Positions 52,522 through 61,640 of a DNA stretch of 64,000 bases are shown piece after piece. A program made the position numbers and the translations under genes. Numbering within the stretch: position 1 is the first letter of the stretch; every line of letters begins with the position of its first letter. Below the pieces are notes generated by a model. It was not told the DNA's origin. It saw nothing but the letters and a program-made list of their open reading frames with translations, and did not search any database. This DNA is from Mycolicibacterium peregrinum (lineage in GTDB: Bacteria; Actinomycetota; Actinomycetes; Mycobacteriales; Mycobacteriaceae). Where the stretch lies: NCBI RefSeq assembly GCF_001665625.1, contig NZ_LZSY01000044.1:31446-95445 (forward strand), in the 5' to 3' direction.

Positions 52522-53415
52522 CTAGCCCGCGACCGAGGCGTCGTAGATCGACTGGATGGACTTGTCCAACGTGGCGTTGAACTCGTCGTCGCTCTGCTGC
52601 GCCGACAGCCCCTCGGTGAGCGCGCGGCTGAAGCTCGCGATCACGCCGGTGTTCTCGGCCAGCATCTTGTTGGCGTCATCGCGCGAGTAGCCGCCGGACA
52701 GCGCCACGACCCGCATCACCTTGGGATGTTCGACCAGCGACTGGTAGTGGTTGGCCTGAGTCGGCAGCGTCAGCTTGAGCATGACCTTCTGGTCGGCGGG
52801 CAGCGCGTCGAGGTTCTTGGTGATCTCGTCGCGGAGCAGGTCCTCGGCCTCGGCCTTGTCGGAGATCGAGATGGTGACCTCGGGTTCGATGATCGGGATC
52901 AGCCCGTGCGACAGCACCTGCTTGGCCACCTCGAACTGCTGGGCGACCACGGCGGCGATGCCGTCGGCGTCGGCCGCGCCGATCACCGAACGCTCCTTGG
53001 TGCCGAAGATGCCACCCTTGGCCGCGCGGGCGAGCAGATCGTCCAGGCCGGGCATCGGCTTCATCACCTGTACGCCGTTCTCGACGTCGGCCAGGCCCTT
53101 GTCGATCTTGAGCAGCGGCACCACGCCCTTGTCCTCCCACAGGTAGGTGGCTGTGGGCTTGCCCTCGATGGAGCGGTCCATGGTCTGCTCGAACAGGATC
53201 GCGGCGAGCAAGCGGTCACCGTTGAACACCGGGGAGGTGATGATGCGTGACCGCATCTGGTGGATCAGGTCGAACATCTCCTCTTCGGAGGAGTAGGCGC
53301 TTTCCTCGACCCCGTAGAGACGCAGCGCCTTGGGGGTGGATCCACCGCTCTGGTCGAGCGCGGCGATGAAGCCCTTGCCCGTGGTCATCTTGTCGGCCTG
53401 CTGCTGGTTCACCAT
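52522..53415 (-). CDS. fda: Fructose-bisphosphate aldolase class I
   Basis: A 297-residue TIM-barrel aldolase of the bacterial class I (FbaB/Fda, Schiff base) type. The N-terminus [20 protein letters not shown], the glutamate in PIIEPEV (E177) and the Schiff-base lysine K214 in VMLKLTLP are in place. It cleaves fructose 1,6-bisphosphate to DHAP and G3P without metal. Mycobacteria usually rely on the class II enzyme, so this is a second, metal-free copy, as in M. smegmatis and related fast growers. ATG at 53415; GGAG is 11 bp upstream, a somewhat long spacing. Not in a glycolytic cluster. Confidence 0.9.
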   Translation of the reverse strand: MVNQQQADKMTTGKGFIAALDQSGGSTPKALRLYGVEESAYSSEEEMFDLIHQMRSRIITSPVFNGDRLLAAILFEQTMDRSIEGKPTATYLWEDKGVVPLLKIDKGLADVENGVQVMKPMPGLDDLLARAAKGGIFGTKERSVIGAADADGIAAVVAQQFEVAKQVLSHGLIPIIEPEVTISISDKAEAEDLLRDEITKNLDALPADQKVMLKLTLPTQANHYQSLVEHPKVMRVVALSGGYSRDDANKMLAENTGVIASFSRALTEGLSAQQSDDEFNATLDKSIQSIYDASVAG

Positions 53416-53496
53416 GAGGTTGTCTACTCCTTTGAAGACGGTGTCCTGATGTAGTTGTGCTGCTGAGGCGCACACCACAGTGGCGCACAGTTCGAC

Positions 53497-54986
53497 TCAG
53501 AGGATAGGCGGCCAGCTCACAGCAGTAGCGCCCACCCATCGGGGCGGGGTACGGCCGGCCCACGGGGCCGCCTGCTCGAGTTGGCCGGCCAGGCTGAGCA
53601 GCACTGTTTCGTCGGGTGCCAGCAGCTGCACGCCGATCGGCAGGCCCTCGGCGGTCTGGCCCAGCGGCAGCGAAATCGCGGCCCAACCGGTGACGTTGGC
53701 CAAGGCGGTCCAACCGGTGGTGGCGAACTCGACGTCGAAGAAGGCCCGGGTGGTGCCCCGGGGCTGATTCAGCAGCCCGTACGGCGGCGGACCGGTCAGC
53801 AGCGTCGGCACCAGCAGCACGTCGTGACCGGCCATTTCCCGGGCGAAACGGCGGGTCTGAGCGTGGATGGCCGAGATCGCGTTCGCGTACGCCAGTCCCG
53901 TGGTGGTGAAGCCCTCCCGGATCATCACCCAGGTGCTCGGCTCGAATTCGTCCTCGAGGGGTGCTCGCCCCAGGTGGTCGGCGGCCAGGGCATGTAGTTC
54001 TGCGTTGCTGACGGTGTGCAGCACCGCGATGGCGTCGGCGACGGCATCCGGATCGATCGTCGGGGCCCCGGGAGTGAGGTGGTGTCCGAGGCTTTCCAGC
54101 AGACGGCCGGTCGCTTCGACCGCAGCCACCACCTCCGGGTCGATCCGGTCGGTGGGAAACGGTGACGAGGTGGCGATCAGGATGCGCTGTGCCGACGGGG
54201 TCTGCGCGGTCGCCTGAAGGAAGGGGACGGCGGGAGCCGCGGCGCTGTACGGATCACCGGGTGCGGCGCCGGCGATGACGTCGAGCAGAGCCGCGCTGTC
54301 GCGCACCGTGCGGGTGAGGGCGTGGCCGTTCACGAGGCCTTCGAGGCGTGGCCACCATCGGGGGCGAAGGACGATCGCCCGCGCCGCGGCTTGAGGCCGA
54401 CGACACCGCAGCAGGAGGCGGGCACCCGGATGGAACCGGTGCCGTCCCCGCCCGAGGCAGCGGGCACCACGCCGGCGGCCACGGCTGCGGCTGAACCTCC
54501 GCTGGACCCACCGGGGGTGACTGTGGGGGACCACGGGTTGACCGTGGGACCGAACAACAACGGTTCGGTGGTGCAGTGGTTGCCCCACTCCGGGGTGTTG
54601 GTCTTGCCGAACACGACCAGGCCCGCGTCCAGGTAGCGGTCCACCGTCCACGCGTTTTCGGTTGCGACATGGTCGCGCAACGCCCGCGAGCCCATCGCCT
54701 CGCGGGCACCGGCCAGCGCGGCACCCAGATCCTTGAGCAGGAACGGCACCCCGGCCAGCGGCCCGGCCTGCTCGTTGCGCAGTACGCCGGACTCGTCGAG
54801 TGCTGCGGCTTGGGCCCGCCCCCGGTCGAACAGGTCGGTGATCACGGCGTTCAGGGTGCGCGTCGCCTCGACTCGGATGATCGCAGCCTCGAGTAACTCG
54901 ACGGCACTGACCTCACCAGAGGCGGCGAGTGCCGCCTGCCCGATGGCATCGGTGGCCGCAAGTTCGAATGCCGACGAGGAATCCAT
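53497..54986 (-). pseudogene. Amidase-signature enzyme broken by a one-base frameshift
   Basis: The first half (54330-54986, 218 codons) and the second half (from about 54350 down to 53497) are both amidase-signature sequence but in different frames. First half: catalytic K85 (PFLLKD), cis-Ser S161/S162 in GGSSGGS, nucleophile S185 in GTGSIRVPAS, then GLKPRRGRSSFAPDGGH. It then turns into ASKAS and stops, whereas the next frame continues RLEGLVNGHALTRTVRDSAA. The minus strand reads CACGCCTCGAAGG where CACGGCCTCGAAGG would keep the frame, giving GLEGLVNGHA. Total length 1490 is one base short of 497 codons. So a single G is missing (54345-54349), either a real mutation or a base-call error. 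If intact it would hydrolyse an amide or aryl-ester in the cytoplasm. Confidence 0.85.
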
Positions 54987-54992
54987 GTCACC

Positions 54993-55214
54993 TCACTCCA
55001 GGAGTTCGACGGTGGTGTCCGACGGCGTACTGCGACGGGTCAGCTCGAGCGCGATGAGCACCTCGGCCCCGGTCAGGATCAGGCCCACGAAATACATCCA
55101 CTTGAGTGTCGGATCGGGTTGCGCGGCAAAGTAAACGATGAGGAAGATCGGCCCGACGATACCGAAGACGAACACCATGACCTGGATGCGGACGTACCGC
55201 CAGAAAGTGGACAT
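54993..55214 (-). CDS. Small two-helix membrane protein
   Basis: A 73-residue protein with two hydrophobic helices (MVFVFGIVGPIFLIVYFAA and WMYFVGLILTGAEVLIALEL). The start is the ATG at 55214. It lies 6 bp upstream of the amidase start in the same direction and is likely cotranscribed. I do not recognise a function; it may be a small-subunit or toxin-like membrane peptide. Confidence 0.7.
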   Translation of the reverse strand: MSTFWRYVRIQVMVFVFGIVGPIFLIVYFAAQPDPTLKWMYFVGLILTGAEVLIALELTRRSTPSDTTVELLE

Positions 55215-55257
55215 CGATCTCCCGCCGCACGGCCGATGAGCGGCCAGCTTAGCGCGG

Positions 55258-55890
55258 TTATCGCGGCGCGACGACCACCGGCGTGGACAGGATCTCGCGG
55301 TACTCGACCATCGGTTCGCGTTTGAGGACCGCGCTTCCCGAGGTGACCAGCAACTCGGTCGGTGAGACTGCGTAGTTCGCCTGGAAGTTGCGTGCGACGA
55401 ACTTGCGGCCCGGTGTGAGGTCCGCCGACGCCGCCAGGGCAGCCCGGTCGGAAAGCCGTACACCGTGGTATTCCAGGCGTCCGGTGCGGTCCAGGCAGAT
55501 CACTACGAGTGAGCCTTCGGTGCGCCCGATGGCCCTGGCGGTCTGGGTGTCACGGCACCGCGCCTGGGAGTCGACGAAACCGGATCCGTCGGAGGCGAAC
55601 GCCGCGGTGGCCGGAGCGGCGGCAGACCGTTCGGTGGCGACGGGTTCCGGTAGGCGGTTCGGTTTCACCTCATATGTTCTGGCGCCGACGGCGTACACCG
55701 AATCCCGGGCCGAGAATTTGGAAGCCAACGTGGTGATGATGACGAATGCGGTGAGCATGGAGCTGACCACTGCTGCTGCCGCGACCCCGATCCCGACGGG
55801 CAGCCACTGTCGTTGCGGCGCCTTCCGGTGACGTCCACGGCGAACCTGTTGATACGGCGGATGCGGTGTGGAGACTGGGAAGGTGACCAA
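55258..55890 (-). CDS. Single-pass membrane protein, mycobacterial unknown
   Basis: A protein of about 210 residues: a basic, Pro-rich cytoplasmic N-terminus (RRGRHRKAPQRQ), one hydrophobic helix (WLPVGIGVAAAAVVSSMLTAFVI, quoted parts within), and an external domain with two cysteines (SQARCRDTQTA and VVICLDRTG) likely to pair. The external domain alternates strands and is not a named family. I choose TTG at 55890 as start because GGGAG lies 5 bp before it and no signal exists upstream of that; an ATG at 55956 lacks a ribosome site. Divergent to the TauD operon. Confidence 0.65.
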   Translation of the reverse strand: MVTFPVSTPHPPYQQVRRGRHRKAPQRQWLPVGIGVAAAAVVSSMLTAFVIITTLASKFSARDSVYAVGARTYEVKPNRLPEPVATERSAAAPATAAFASDGSGFVDSQARCRDTQTARAIGRTEGSLVVICLDRTGRLEYHGVRLSDRAALAASADLTPGRKFVARNFQANYAVSPTELLVTSGSAVLKREPMVEYREILSTPVVVAPR

Positions 55891-56289
55891 GCTTGCTCCC
55901 GGGTAACGGCGGTGTGATGGGCGTGGCACAGGCGACGGGCGCTGACGCGAGCTCATATTGTGCACGACGAGACCGGGCGCTGTGGGTGACACCCGGGAAT
56001 TGGCCGAAATCCGCTCGCGGTGTGGGTCGGTCGTGCTCCTGTGTCGACACTGCGCTGAAAGTAGCTCGGCAACAGTGACATTCGCAGTCATATCCTCGCA
56101 AAGAGTCAGTGCGCCGCAGGCAGAAGCGATTTGGATGATCAACTCGGCCGGCAGCCGGCAACGACAAATCGGTCACCCGCTCCACGAAGGCACTTCCCGT
56201 CACGTCGATTCAAACCGGTTGGCCCTGCGGGCATCCTCGTTAGCTTCGAATAGCCGATGTATGCAGCCGCTTTCGAGGGGAGTGTGGCC
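55891..56289. other. 399-bp intergenic region upstream of the sulfonate operon
   Basis: No protein-like frame is seen. The region lies between the divergent membrane-protein gene and the first TauD gene, so it must hold both promoters. I see no convincing -10/-35 pair or operator palindrome by eye; the ribosome site GAGGGGAG is at 56274-56281, before the ATG at 56290. Confidence 0.6.
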
Positions 56290-57219
56290 ATGTCTTCCAC
56301 GGGACTCACTATCAGTCCGCTGTCGGGATTCACCGGAGCGTTGATCGACGGGGCCGATTTGTCCGTGCCACTGCCGCCCGAACAGGTGGCCGCGATCCGC
56401 GAGGCCCTGCACCGGTGGAAGGTGGTGTTCTTCCGCGAGCAGGACCTCGACCACGCGTCACAGATCGCGTTCGGTGCCCAGTTCGGCGAAGTCACCCCGG
56501 GCCATCCCTACGAGGGTGATTCTGCCCCAGCCGGATTCCCGCAGATACATACGGTGTCCCCGGCCGCCTACGACCATCGCTACGGCACCAGGTACCGCAA
56601 GCGGCAGAGTCCCAACGGTCCGGGTTGGCACGCCGATGTCACGCCGCTGATCAACCCGCCGTCGCATTCGATCCTGCGAGCAGAGCAGGTGCCCGGTTAC
56701 GGGGGTGACACTCAGTTCGCCAATGTGGCTGCGGTGTATGCGGGTCTGTCTCCGTCGGTGCAGGCGCTCGTCGACGAACTGCGTGCCGAGCACCGATTCG
56801 GTTCGACGGCATCGGCCGAACGCAGCACCGAGAAGATCGGTGATCTGGTGCGCAGCAATCCACTGGCGACGGTCCACCCGGTGGTCCGGGTGCACCCGGA
56901 GACCGGGGAGAAGGTCCTCTACGTCAATCCGTCCTTCACCCGGGAGATCGTCAATGTCTCGCCCCGGGAGGGCAGGCACCTGCTCGATCTGTTGTTCGAG
57001 GAGATCGCTCGGCCCGAGTACTCGGTGCGGTTCAGGTGGGAGCCGGGCAGTGTGGCGTTCTGGGACAACCGCGCCGCCCTGCACCTGGCGCCGCGGGACT
57101 TCGAACATGTCGAGGGTGATCGGGTGCTGCACCGCATCACCCTGGTGGGCGACGTTCCGGTGGGCCCCGATGGTGTTGCCTCGGAGTCGATTTCGGGCGA
57201 CTACTTCGGCGCTGCCTGA
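56290..57219 (+). CDS. TauD/TfdA-family Fe(II)/2-oxoglutarate dioxygenase (1)
   Basis: A 309-residue dioxygenase with the HxD...H iron site H114, D116 and H265, and arginines R278 and R282 that bind 2-oxoglutarate. Relatives include taurine, alkylsulfonate and alkylsulfate dioxygenases. Here the gene opens an operon with an SsuABC-type importer (1-bp gap to the permease), which favours release of sulfite or sulfate from an imported organosulfur compound. The ATG at 56290 follows GAGGGGAG; GTG at 56284 is a less likely start. A second paralogue ends the operon. Substrate is not established. Confidence 0.88.
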   Translation: MSSTGLTISPLSGFTGALIDGADLSVPLPPEQVAAIREALHRWKVVFFREQDLDHASQIAFGAQFGEVTPGHPYEGDSAPAGFPQIHTVSPAAYDHRYGTRYRKRQSPNGPGWHADVTPLINPPSHSILRAEQVPGYGGDTQFANVAAVYAGLSPSVQALVDELRAEHRFGSTASAERSTEKIGDLVRSNPLATVHPVVRVHPETGEKVLYVNPSFTREIVNVSPREGRHLLDLLFEEIARPEYSVRFRWEPGSVAFWDNRAALHLAPRDFEHVEGDRVLHRITLVGDVPVGPDGVASESISGDYFGAA

Positions 57220-57220
57220 T

Positions 57221-58084
57221 ATGGCCACCTTGCTGTCGCGACCGACCGGTGTTGCGCATGCCGACCCGCCCAGCGGACTGGTCGACCCGCGGGCGGCGGT
57301 CCGGCGGGCACAGCGCAAACCGCTGGTGCCGCGTTCGGTGCAGCGGCTACTGGGCCCGGCGCTGCTGGTCGGACTGTGGCAACTGCTCTCGACGGTCGGC
57401 ATCTTCGACGAGCGCACCGTGCCGCCGCCGACGCGCGTGCTCGGTGCCGCGTGGGCGCTGATCGCCGATGGGACCTTTCAGGAGCACCTGACCGCCAGTC
57501 TGTTGCGCGTCGGATACGGCCTCGCGTTCGGTATCGTGCTCGGCCTCGGGCTGGCCCTCATCTCCGGGCTGTCCCGGATCGGGGAGAACTTCGTCGATGC
57601 CAACATGGAAGTGCTGCGCGCGGTTCCGAACTTCGCGCTGGTGCCGCTGCTGATCGTGTGGTTCGGCATCAGCGAGCTGCCGAAGATCCTGCTGATCACA
57701 CTCGCCGTTGCCGTGGCGATCTACATCAACACGTTCAGCGCGATCCGCAGCGTCGATGCCACGCTGGTTGAGGCGGCGCGATCGTTCGGTGCCGGCCGGG
57801 CCGAAATGATCTATCGAGTCATCATTCCCGGCTCGCTTCCGGGATTCCTGGTCGGCCTGCGGCTGGCGCTGACGGCATCCTGGTTGTCGTTGATCTTCGC
57901 CGAGACGATCAACGCCAAGAAGGGTCTGGGCCGGATGATGACCGACGCCCGCGAGTACTTCCAGATCGACATCGTCTTCGTGTTGATCGCCGTGTACGCG
58001 ATTCTCGGTCTTGTCTCGATTCTGGTGGTCCGCTTCCTCGAAGGCCGGCTGCTCACCTGGAGGCGGGCCTATGACGGGGACTGA
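57221..58084 (+). CDS. ABC permease, SsuC/TauC-like
   Basis: A 287-residue membrane protein with about six helices. The BPD_transp_1 EAA loop is in LVEAARSFGAGRAEMIYRVIIPG, which docks the ATPase. It imports aliphatic sulfonates, taurine or related organosulfur compounds with the ATPase and binding protein next to it. The N-terminus is a 35-residue charged cytoplasmic tail. It begins 1 bp after the TauD stop (TGATATGG) and overlaps the ATPase start by 14 bp. Confidence 0.9.
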   Translation: MATLLSRPTGVAHADPPSGLVDPRAAVRRAQRKPLVPRSVQRLLGPALLVGLWQLLSTVGIFDERTVPPPTRVLGAAWALIADGTFQEHLTASLLRVGYGLAFGIVLGLGLALISGLSRIGENFVDANMEVLRAVPNFALVPLLIVWFGISELPKILLITLAVAVAIYINTFSAIRSVDATLVEAARSFGAGRAEMIYRVIIPGSLPGFLVGLRLALTASWLSLIFAETINAKKGLGRMMTDAREYFQIDIVFVLIAVYAILGLVSILVVRFLEGRLLTWRRAYDGD

Positions 58085-58829
58085 CACGCTGCCCGCCCCT
58101 GTTGACGCGGCGGCGGTGGTGATCGCCCGCGACATCCGGAAGCGCTTCGGGGACAACGTCATCATCGACGGTCTCGATCTGGAGATCCGGGCGGGCGAGT
58201 TCGTCGCCCTGCTCGGACGAAGTGGTTCCGGCAAGAGCACGTTCCTGCGGGCACTGGGCGCACTCGACAGTGACGTGGACGGCTACCTGCGGGTACCCGG
58301 GCGGCGGGCGATCGTCTTCCAGGATTCCCGATTACTGCCGTGGCAGCGGGTGCTGGCGAACGTGACGATCGGGTTGCCCGCCGGTGCCGCGGTACAACAG
58401 CGCGCGCTGGCGGCGCTGCGCGAGGTCAATCTGGCGGACAAGGCGAAGGCGTGGCCGCGCACATTGTCCGGCGGAGAGTCGCAGCGGGTTGCGCTGGCCC
58501 GGGCCCTGGTGCGTGAACCGCAGCTGCTGCTGCTCGACGAACCGTTCGGCGCACTCGACGCGCTCACGCGGATCAGGATGCACGGACTGCTGATGGATCT
58601 GTACCGCCGACACACCCCGGCGGTCCTGTTGGTCACCCACGACGTCGATGAGGCGATCCTGCTCGCCGACCGCGTGATCGTGCTGACCGACGGCGTCATC
58701 TCTCTCGATGTCGACGTCACGGTGCCCAAGCCCCGGGCCCGTGACACCCACGAATTCACTGCGCTGCGAAAGCGGTTGCTGTCCGAACTCGGCGTATCCG
58801 AAGACAAGGAATCATCAGATGCCATTTGA
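58071..58829 (+). CDS. ABC ATPase, SsuB/TauB-like
   Basis: A 252-residue ABC ATPase. Walker A is GRSGSGKST (49-57), Q-loop Q84 (VFQDSRLLPW), signature LSGGE (132-136), Walker B LLLLDEP (152-158) and the switch H190. It powers the sulfonate-type importer. The ATG at 58071 lies within the permease 3' end, typical translational coupling; it overlaps the binding-protein start by 11 bp. The SSSA-type sequence L-L-P-W after the Q-loop is characteristic of the nitrate/sulfonate/taurine family. Confidence 0.92.
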   Translation: MTGTDTLPAPVDAAAVVIARDIRKRFGDNVIIDGLDLEIRAGEFVALLGRSGSGKSTFLRALGALDSDVDGYLRVPGRRAIVFQDSRLLPWQRVLANVTIGLPAGAAVQQRALAALREVNLADKAKAWPRTLSGGESQRVALARALVREPQLLLLDEPFGALDALTRIRMHGLLMDLYRRHTPAVLLVTHDVDEAILLADRVIVLTDGVISLDVDVTVPKPRARDTHEFTALRKRLLSELGVSEDKESSDAI

Positions 58830-59889
58830 CCGTCGAATTCGGTTGCGGTCCGCCGCATTGTTGTTGGTTCCGCTGTTGCTCAGCGCGTGCGGGTTGTCCG
58901 ACGACGAGTCCGGCGGCGCCATCGATACGGTGAAGATCGCCGCCAAGACCGAGGTACCGGCCGGCACCAAGCTCGTCGTCGCCGAGCAGAACGGGACACA
59001 GTCGCTGCCGTGGAACCTGGCCAATGCCGGCCAGGGAACACCTTATGAGGTGGATTTCGCTGATTTCAGCGGCGGCGCCGCGGTCATCGAGGCACTGCGG
59101 TCGGGCGCGGCCGACGTCGGATCCATCGGTGAGGCACCGGTACCGATCGCGGTGGACAGTGGCGTCACAGACCTGGTGACCATCGGGTTGCAGGCGAATC
59201 CGGGTACCAGCGGTGGCTACTACCTGGTGGCTCGCCCCGACAGCGGGGTCAGGACCATCGAGGATCTGCGCGGCAAGCGGGTCGCCTATCCGCCCGGGTC
59301 GGGCCGCCACATGGTGACCGCAGGGCTGCTCAAGCGCCACGGCCTCGACCTGCGAACCGATGTGCAGCCGGTGGAACTCGCTGGGGCAGAGGTGGTGCCG
59401 ACGTTCGCCGCCGGTGCGGTCGATGCCGCCATCGTGCTGGGCAACCAGTACTACCAATTGGGTGAGCCGCCGATCCTCGGTGACGGCAAGGGCATCAACA
59501 CCGGCATTCAGACCCTGATCGTGCGCCGCGATGTGCTCGATGATCCCGCCAAGGTGGCGGCGATCGGGGACTACCTCGGGCGCGCCGTCGCAGCCAACAA
59601 CTGGAAGGACACGCACGCCGACCAGTGGGTCGACCAGTACTACGTCAAGGTTCAGGGCATCACCTTCGAGCAGGGCAAGAAGCTGTACGAAGAGGACGGG
59701 ATCGCCTCGTACTACCCGATCGACGAGCAGTCCACGGCGTTGTTCCAGACCGTCGCCGACGGTCTGCACGAGACCGGAACGATCAAGGGCCGCGTCGATG
59801 TGTCGCCCTTTGTGGACGGTCGCTACAACGACATCGTCACCGCGCAGAACGAACTCGACGGTGTCACACCGAAATCGCTGAAATCCTAA
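58819..59889 (+). CDS. Sulfonate-type ABC substrate-binding lipoprotein
   Basis: A 356-residue periplasmic-type binding protein of the SsuA/TauA/NrtA fold with a lipoprotein signal (LLLVPLLLSAC, lipid Cys C24). The core pattern GSIGEAPVPIAVDSG and KRVAYPPGSGRH is the ligand-cleft region. It captures the organosulfur substrate and delivers it to the permease. It overlaps the ATPase by 11 bp and is followed 30 bp later by the second dioxygenase, consistent with one transcript. Confidence 0.88.
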   Translation: MPFDRRIRLRSAALLLVPLLLSACGLSDDESGGAIDTVKIAAKTEVPAGTKLVVAEQNGTQSLPWNLANAGQGTPYEVDFADFSGGAAVIEALRSGAADVGSIGEAPVPIAVDSGVTDLVTIGLQANPGTSGGYYLVARPDSGVRTIEDLRGKRVAYPPGSGRHMVTAGLLKRHGLDLRTDVQPVELAGAEVVPTFAAGAVDAAIVLGNQYYQLGEPPILGDGKGINTGIQTLIVRRDVLDDPAKVAAIGDYLGRAVAANNWKDTHADQWVDQYYVKVQGITFEQGKKLYEEDGIASYYPIDEQSTALFQTVADGLHETGTIKGRVDVSPFVDGRYNDIVTAQNELDGVTPKSLKS

Positions 59890-59919
59890 CGGCTCCATAT
59901 TGAATCGAGGGCAACACCG

Positions 59920-60837
59920 ATGACACAACTGGCATCCGCACTGAGCGTCCGGCCACAATCCGGCTGGATCGGTGCCGAGATCCACGGAATCGATCTCACC
60001 GCACCGCTACTCGATGAGCACATCGCCGAAATCCGTGCCGCACTTCTCAAATGGAAGGTGGTGTTCTTCCGCGACCAGTTCATCGGCCACGACGATCACC
60101 TTCGGTTGGCCGGCGCCTTCGGCTCTCCGACCCCGGCGCATCCACTGTTCGATTCCATCCCGGATCCGGACTACCCGACGATCTATCCGATTTTCGCCGA
60201 CCGGTTCAAGGCCCGGTACGGCAGCAGTCGCGGTTACGACAAGGCCAACTGGCATGCCGATGTCACCGCCGCGGTGAATCCGCCTGCCGCATCGATACTC
60301 CGGGCAGAGGTGATCCCGCCCTACGGCGGGGACACCCAGTGGGCGAACACCGTCGCGGCCTACGCCGGACTGTCCGCACCGCTGCAGCGGCTCGCCGAGG
60401 GACTGCGGGCGGTGCACCGGTTCGCACCACCGGACGGCACGACCGCAACCGAGGACTATCAGCGCCGGGTGAATCGCCGTCCGCTGCTGACCGAGCATCC
60501 GGTGGTGCGGGTCCACCCGGAGACGGGGGAGCGTGCGCTCTACGTCAACCCGGGTTTCACCAGCCATATCGTTGACGTGTCACCGCACGAGAGTCGCCGC
60601 CTGCTCGGCCTGTTCTACGACGAGTTGGTGCGTCCCGAGTACACCGTGCGGTTCAAGTGGGAGCCGGGCAGCATCGCGTTCTGGGACAACCGCGCGACCG
60701 TGCACCTGGCACCGTCGGATCTCACGGGCGAGCACGACCGTCGGCTCTATCGCGTGACGTTGGTCGGGGATGTGCCCCAGGGTCCCGACGGCCGGCCATC
60801 GCAGGCCCTCGACGGCGAGCCGTTCGACGCAGCCTGA
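59920..60837 (+). CDS. TauD/TfdA-family Fe(II)/2-oxoglutarate dioxygenase (2)
   Basis: A 305-residue dioxygenase with iron ligands H112, D114 and H262, and 2-oxoglutarate arginines R274/R278. It is clearly a paralogue of the first dioxygenase at 56290: the C-terminal halves share HPVVRVHPETGE, LYVNP.F, VRF.WEPGS.AFWDNRA and HLAP. The N-terminal third differs, as would be expected of different substrate pockets. The arrangement dioxygenase-permease-ATPase-binding protein-dioxygenase implies two related enzymes serving one importer. Expected to release sulfite/sulfate from organosulfur compounds. The ATG at 59920 is clear. Confidence 0.88.
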   Translation: MTQLASALSVRPQSGWIGAEIHGIDLTAPLLDEHIAEIRAALLKWKVVFFRDQFIGHDDHLRLAGAFGSPTPAHPLFDSIPDPDYPTIYPIFADRFKARYGSSRGYDKANWHADVTAAVNPPAASILRAEVIPPYGGDTQWANTVAAYAGLSAPLQRLAEGLRAVHRFAPPDGTTATEDYQRRVNRRPLLTEHPVVRVHPETGERALYVNPGFTSHIVDVSPHESRRLLGLFYDELVRPEYTVRFKWEPGSIAFWDNRATVHLAPSDLTGEHDRRLYRVTLVGDVPQGPDGRPSQALDGEPFDAA

Positions 60838-60840
60838 ACG

Positions 60841-61587
60841 TCAGGCCGGGACCACGACGGTCAGCTCATCGCCGTCGCGTTCCACGTGCATGCCGGCGCG
60901 GCGGGCGACCGCCGCGACGCCGGCGGCGCTGTCGGGCTCGCTGCGGGAGCTGACCAAAGCGCGAGCCAGGTGGCCCTTGTGGGCTTTGTTGAAGTGGCTG
61001 ACCACGGTGCGATGGCCGTCGGCATGTTCGGCGAGGACCTGCACGCGGACCGCACCGGGGATCCGGCCCAGACCGGCGTAGGAGCCGGACCGCAGATCGA
61101 CGACCAGCTCGCCTGCGGCGATATCGGCGAGGACGGGTTCCAGCAGCGGGCGCCAACGTTTGGCGAGGCCCGGTTGTCCGGGCAGTTTGGACGAGGCGGA
61201 CAGCCGGTAGGCGGGCACCGGATCATCGGCGCGCAGGAGGCCGAACAGGGCGGATCCGACGGCCAGCCGCTGGCGGGCTCGTGCGACGGCCGCGCCGCGG
61301 AGCGACCCGACGTCGAGAGCGTCGTAGAGCACCCCGGTGTATCGCTCGATGGCCGGCATCGTCGGCGCCTGGCGGAGTGCGGCGTTGCGTTCGATCTCGG
61401 CGTCCTGGCCGGCGGAGATGCCCAGCGCTTTCCGGCAGGCCGGTGGGTCGGCGGCGAGGGTGACCAGTTCGTCGATCAGTGACTTGCGGAGCGGGGTGAG
61501 CTCTGGCGAGCTCAGAATGTCCAAACGCACCGGCGGGCCGTCCCCGCCGGTGCGTTTGGTCTCCGATGGTGGCAGGAGCACGAGCAC
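60841..61587 (-). CDS. yaaA: YaaA/DUF328 peroxide-stress protein
   Basis: A 248-residue protein beginning MLVLLPPSETK, the family signature, with later blocks YTGVLYDALDVG and VSHFNKAHKGHLARAL. YaaA family members bind DNA and limit iron-driven oxidative damage in E. coli. Cytoplasmic. It is convergent with the second dioxygenase (3 bp between the ends), so it is not part of that operon. The start ATG at 61587 is clear. Actinobacterial members may have a different role. Confidence 0.9.
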   Translation of the reverse strand: MLVLLPPSETKRTGGDGPPVRLDILSSPELTPLRKSLIDELVTLAADPPACRKALGISAGQDAEIERNAALRQAPTMPAIERYTGVLYDALDVGSLRGAAVARARQRLAVGSALFGLLRADDPVPAYRLSASSKLPGQPGLAKRWRPLLEPVLADIAAGELVVDLRSGSYAGLGRIPGAVRVQVLAEHADGHRTVVSHFNKAHKGHLARALVSSRSEPDSAAGVAAVARRAGMHVERDGDELTVVVPA

Positions 61588-61640
61588 ATCCAGACGCTAT
61601 CCGAATGCTCGCGGTTGGCCGGCCACCGACCGGTGTGATG

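Noticed and set aside
51556..53250. A 564-codon open frame on the plus strand
   Set aside because: It runs antisense across two genes with clear family motifs and has low-complexity composition without domain character.
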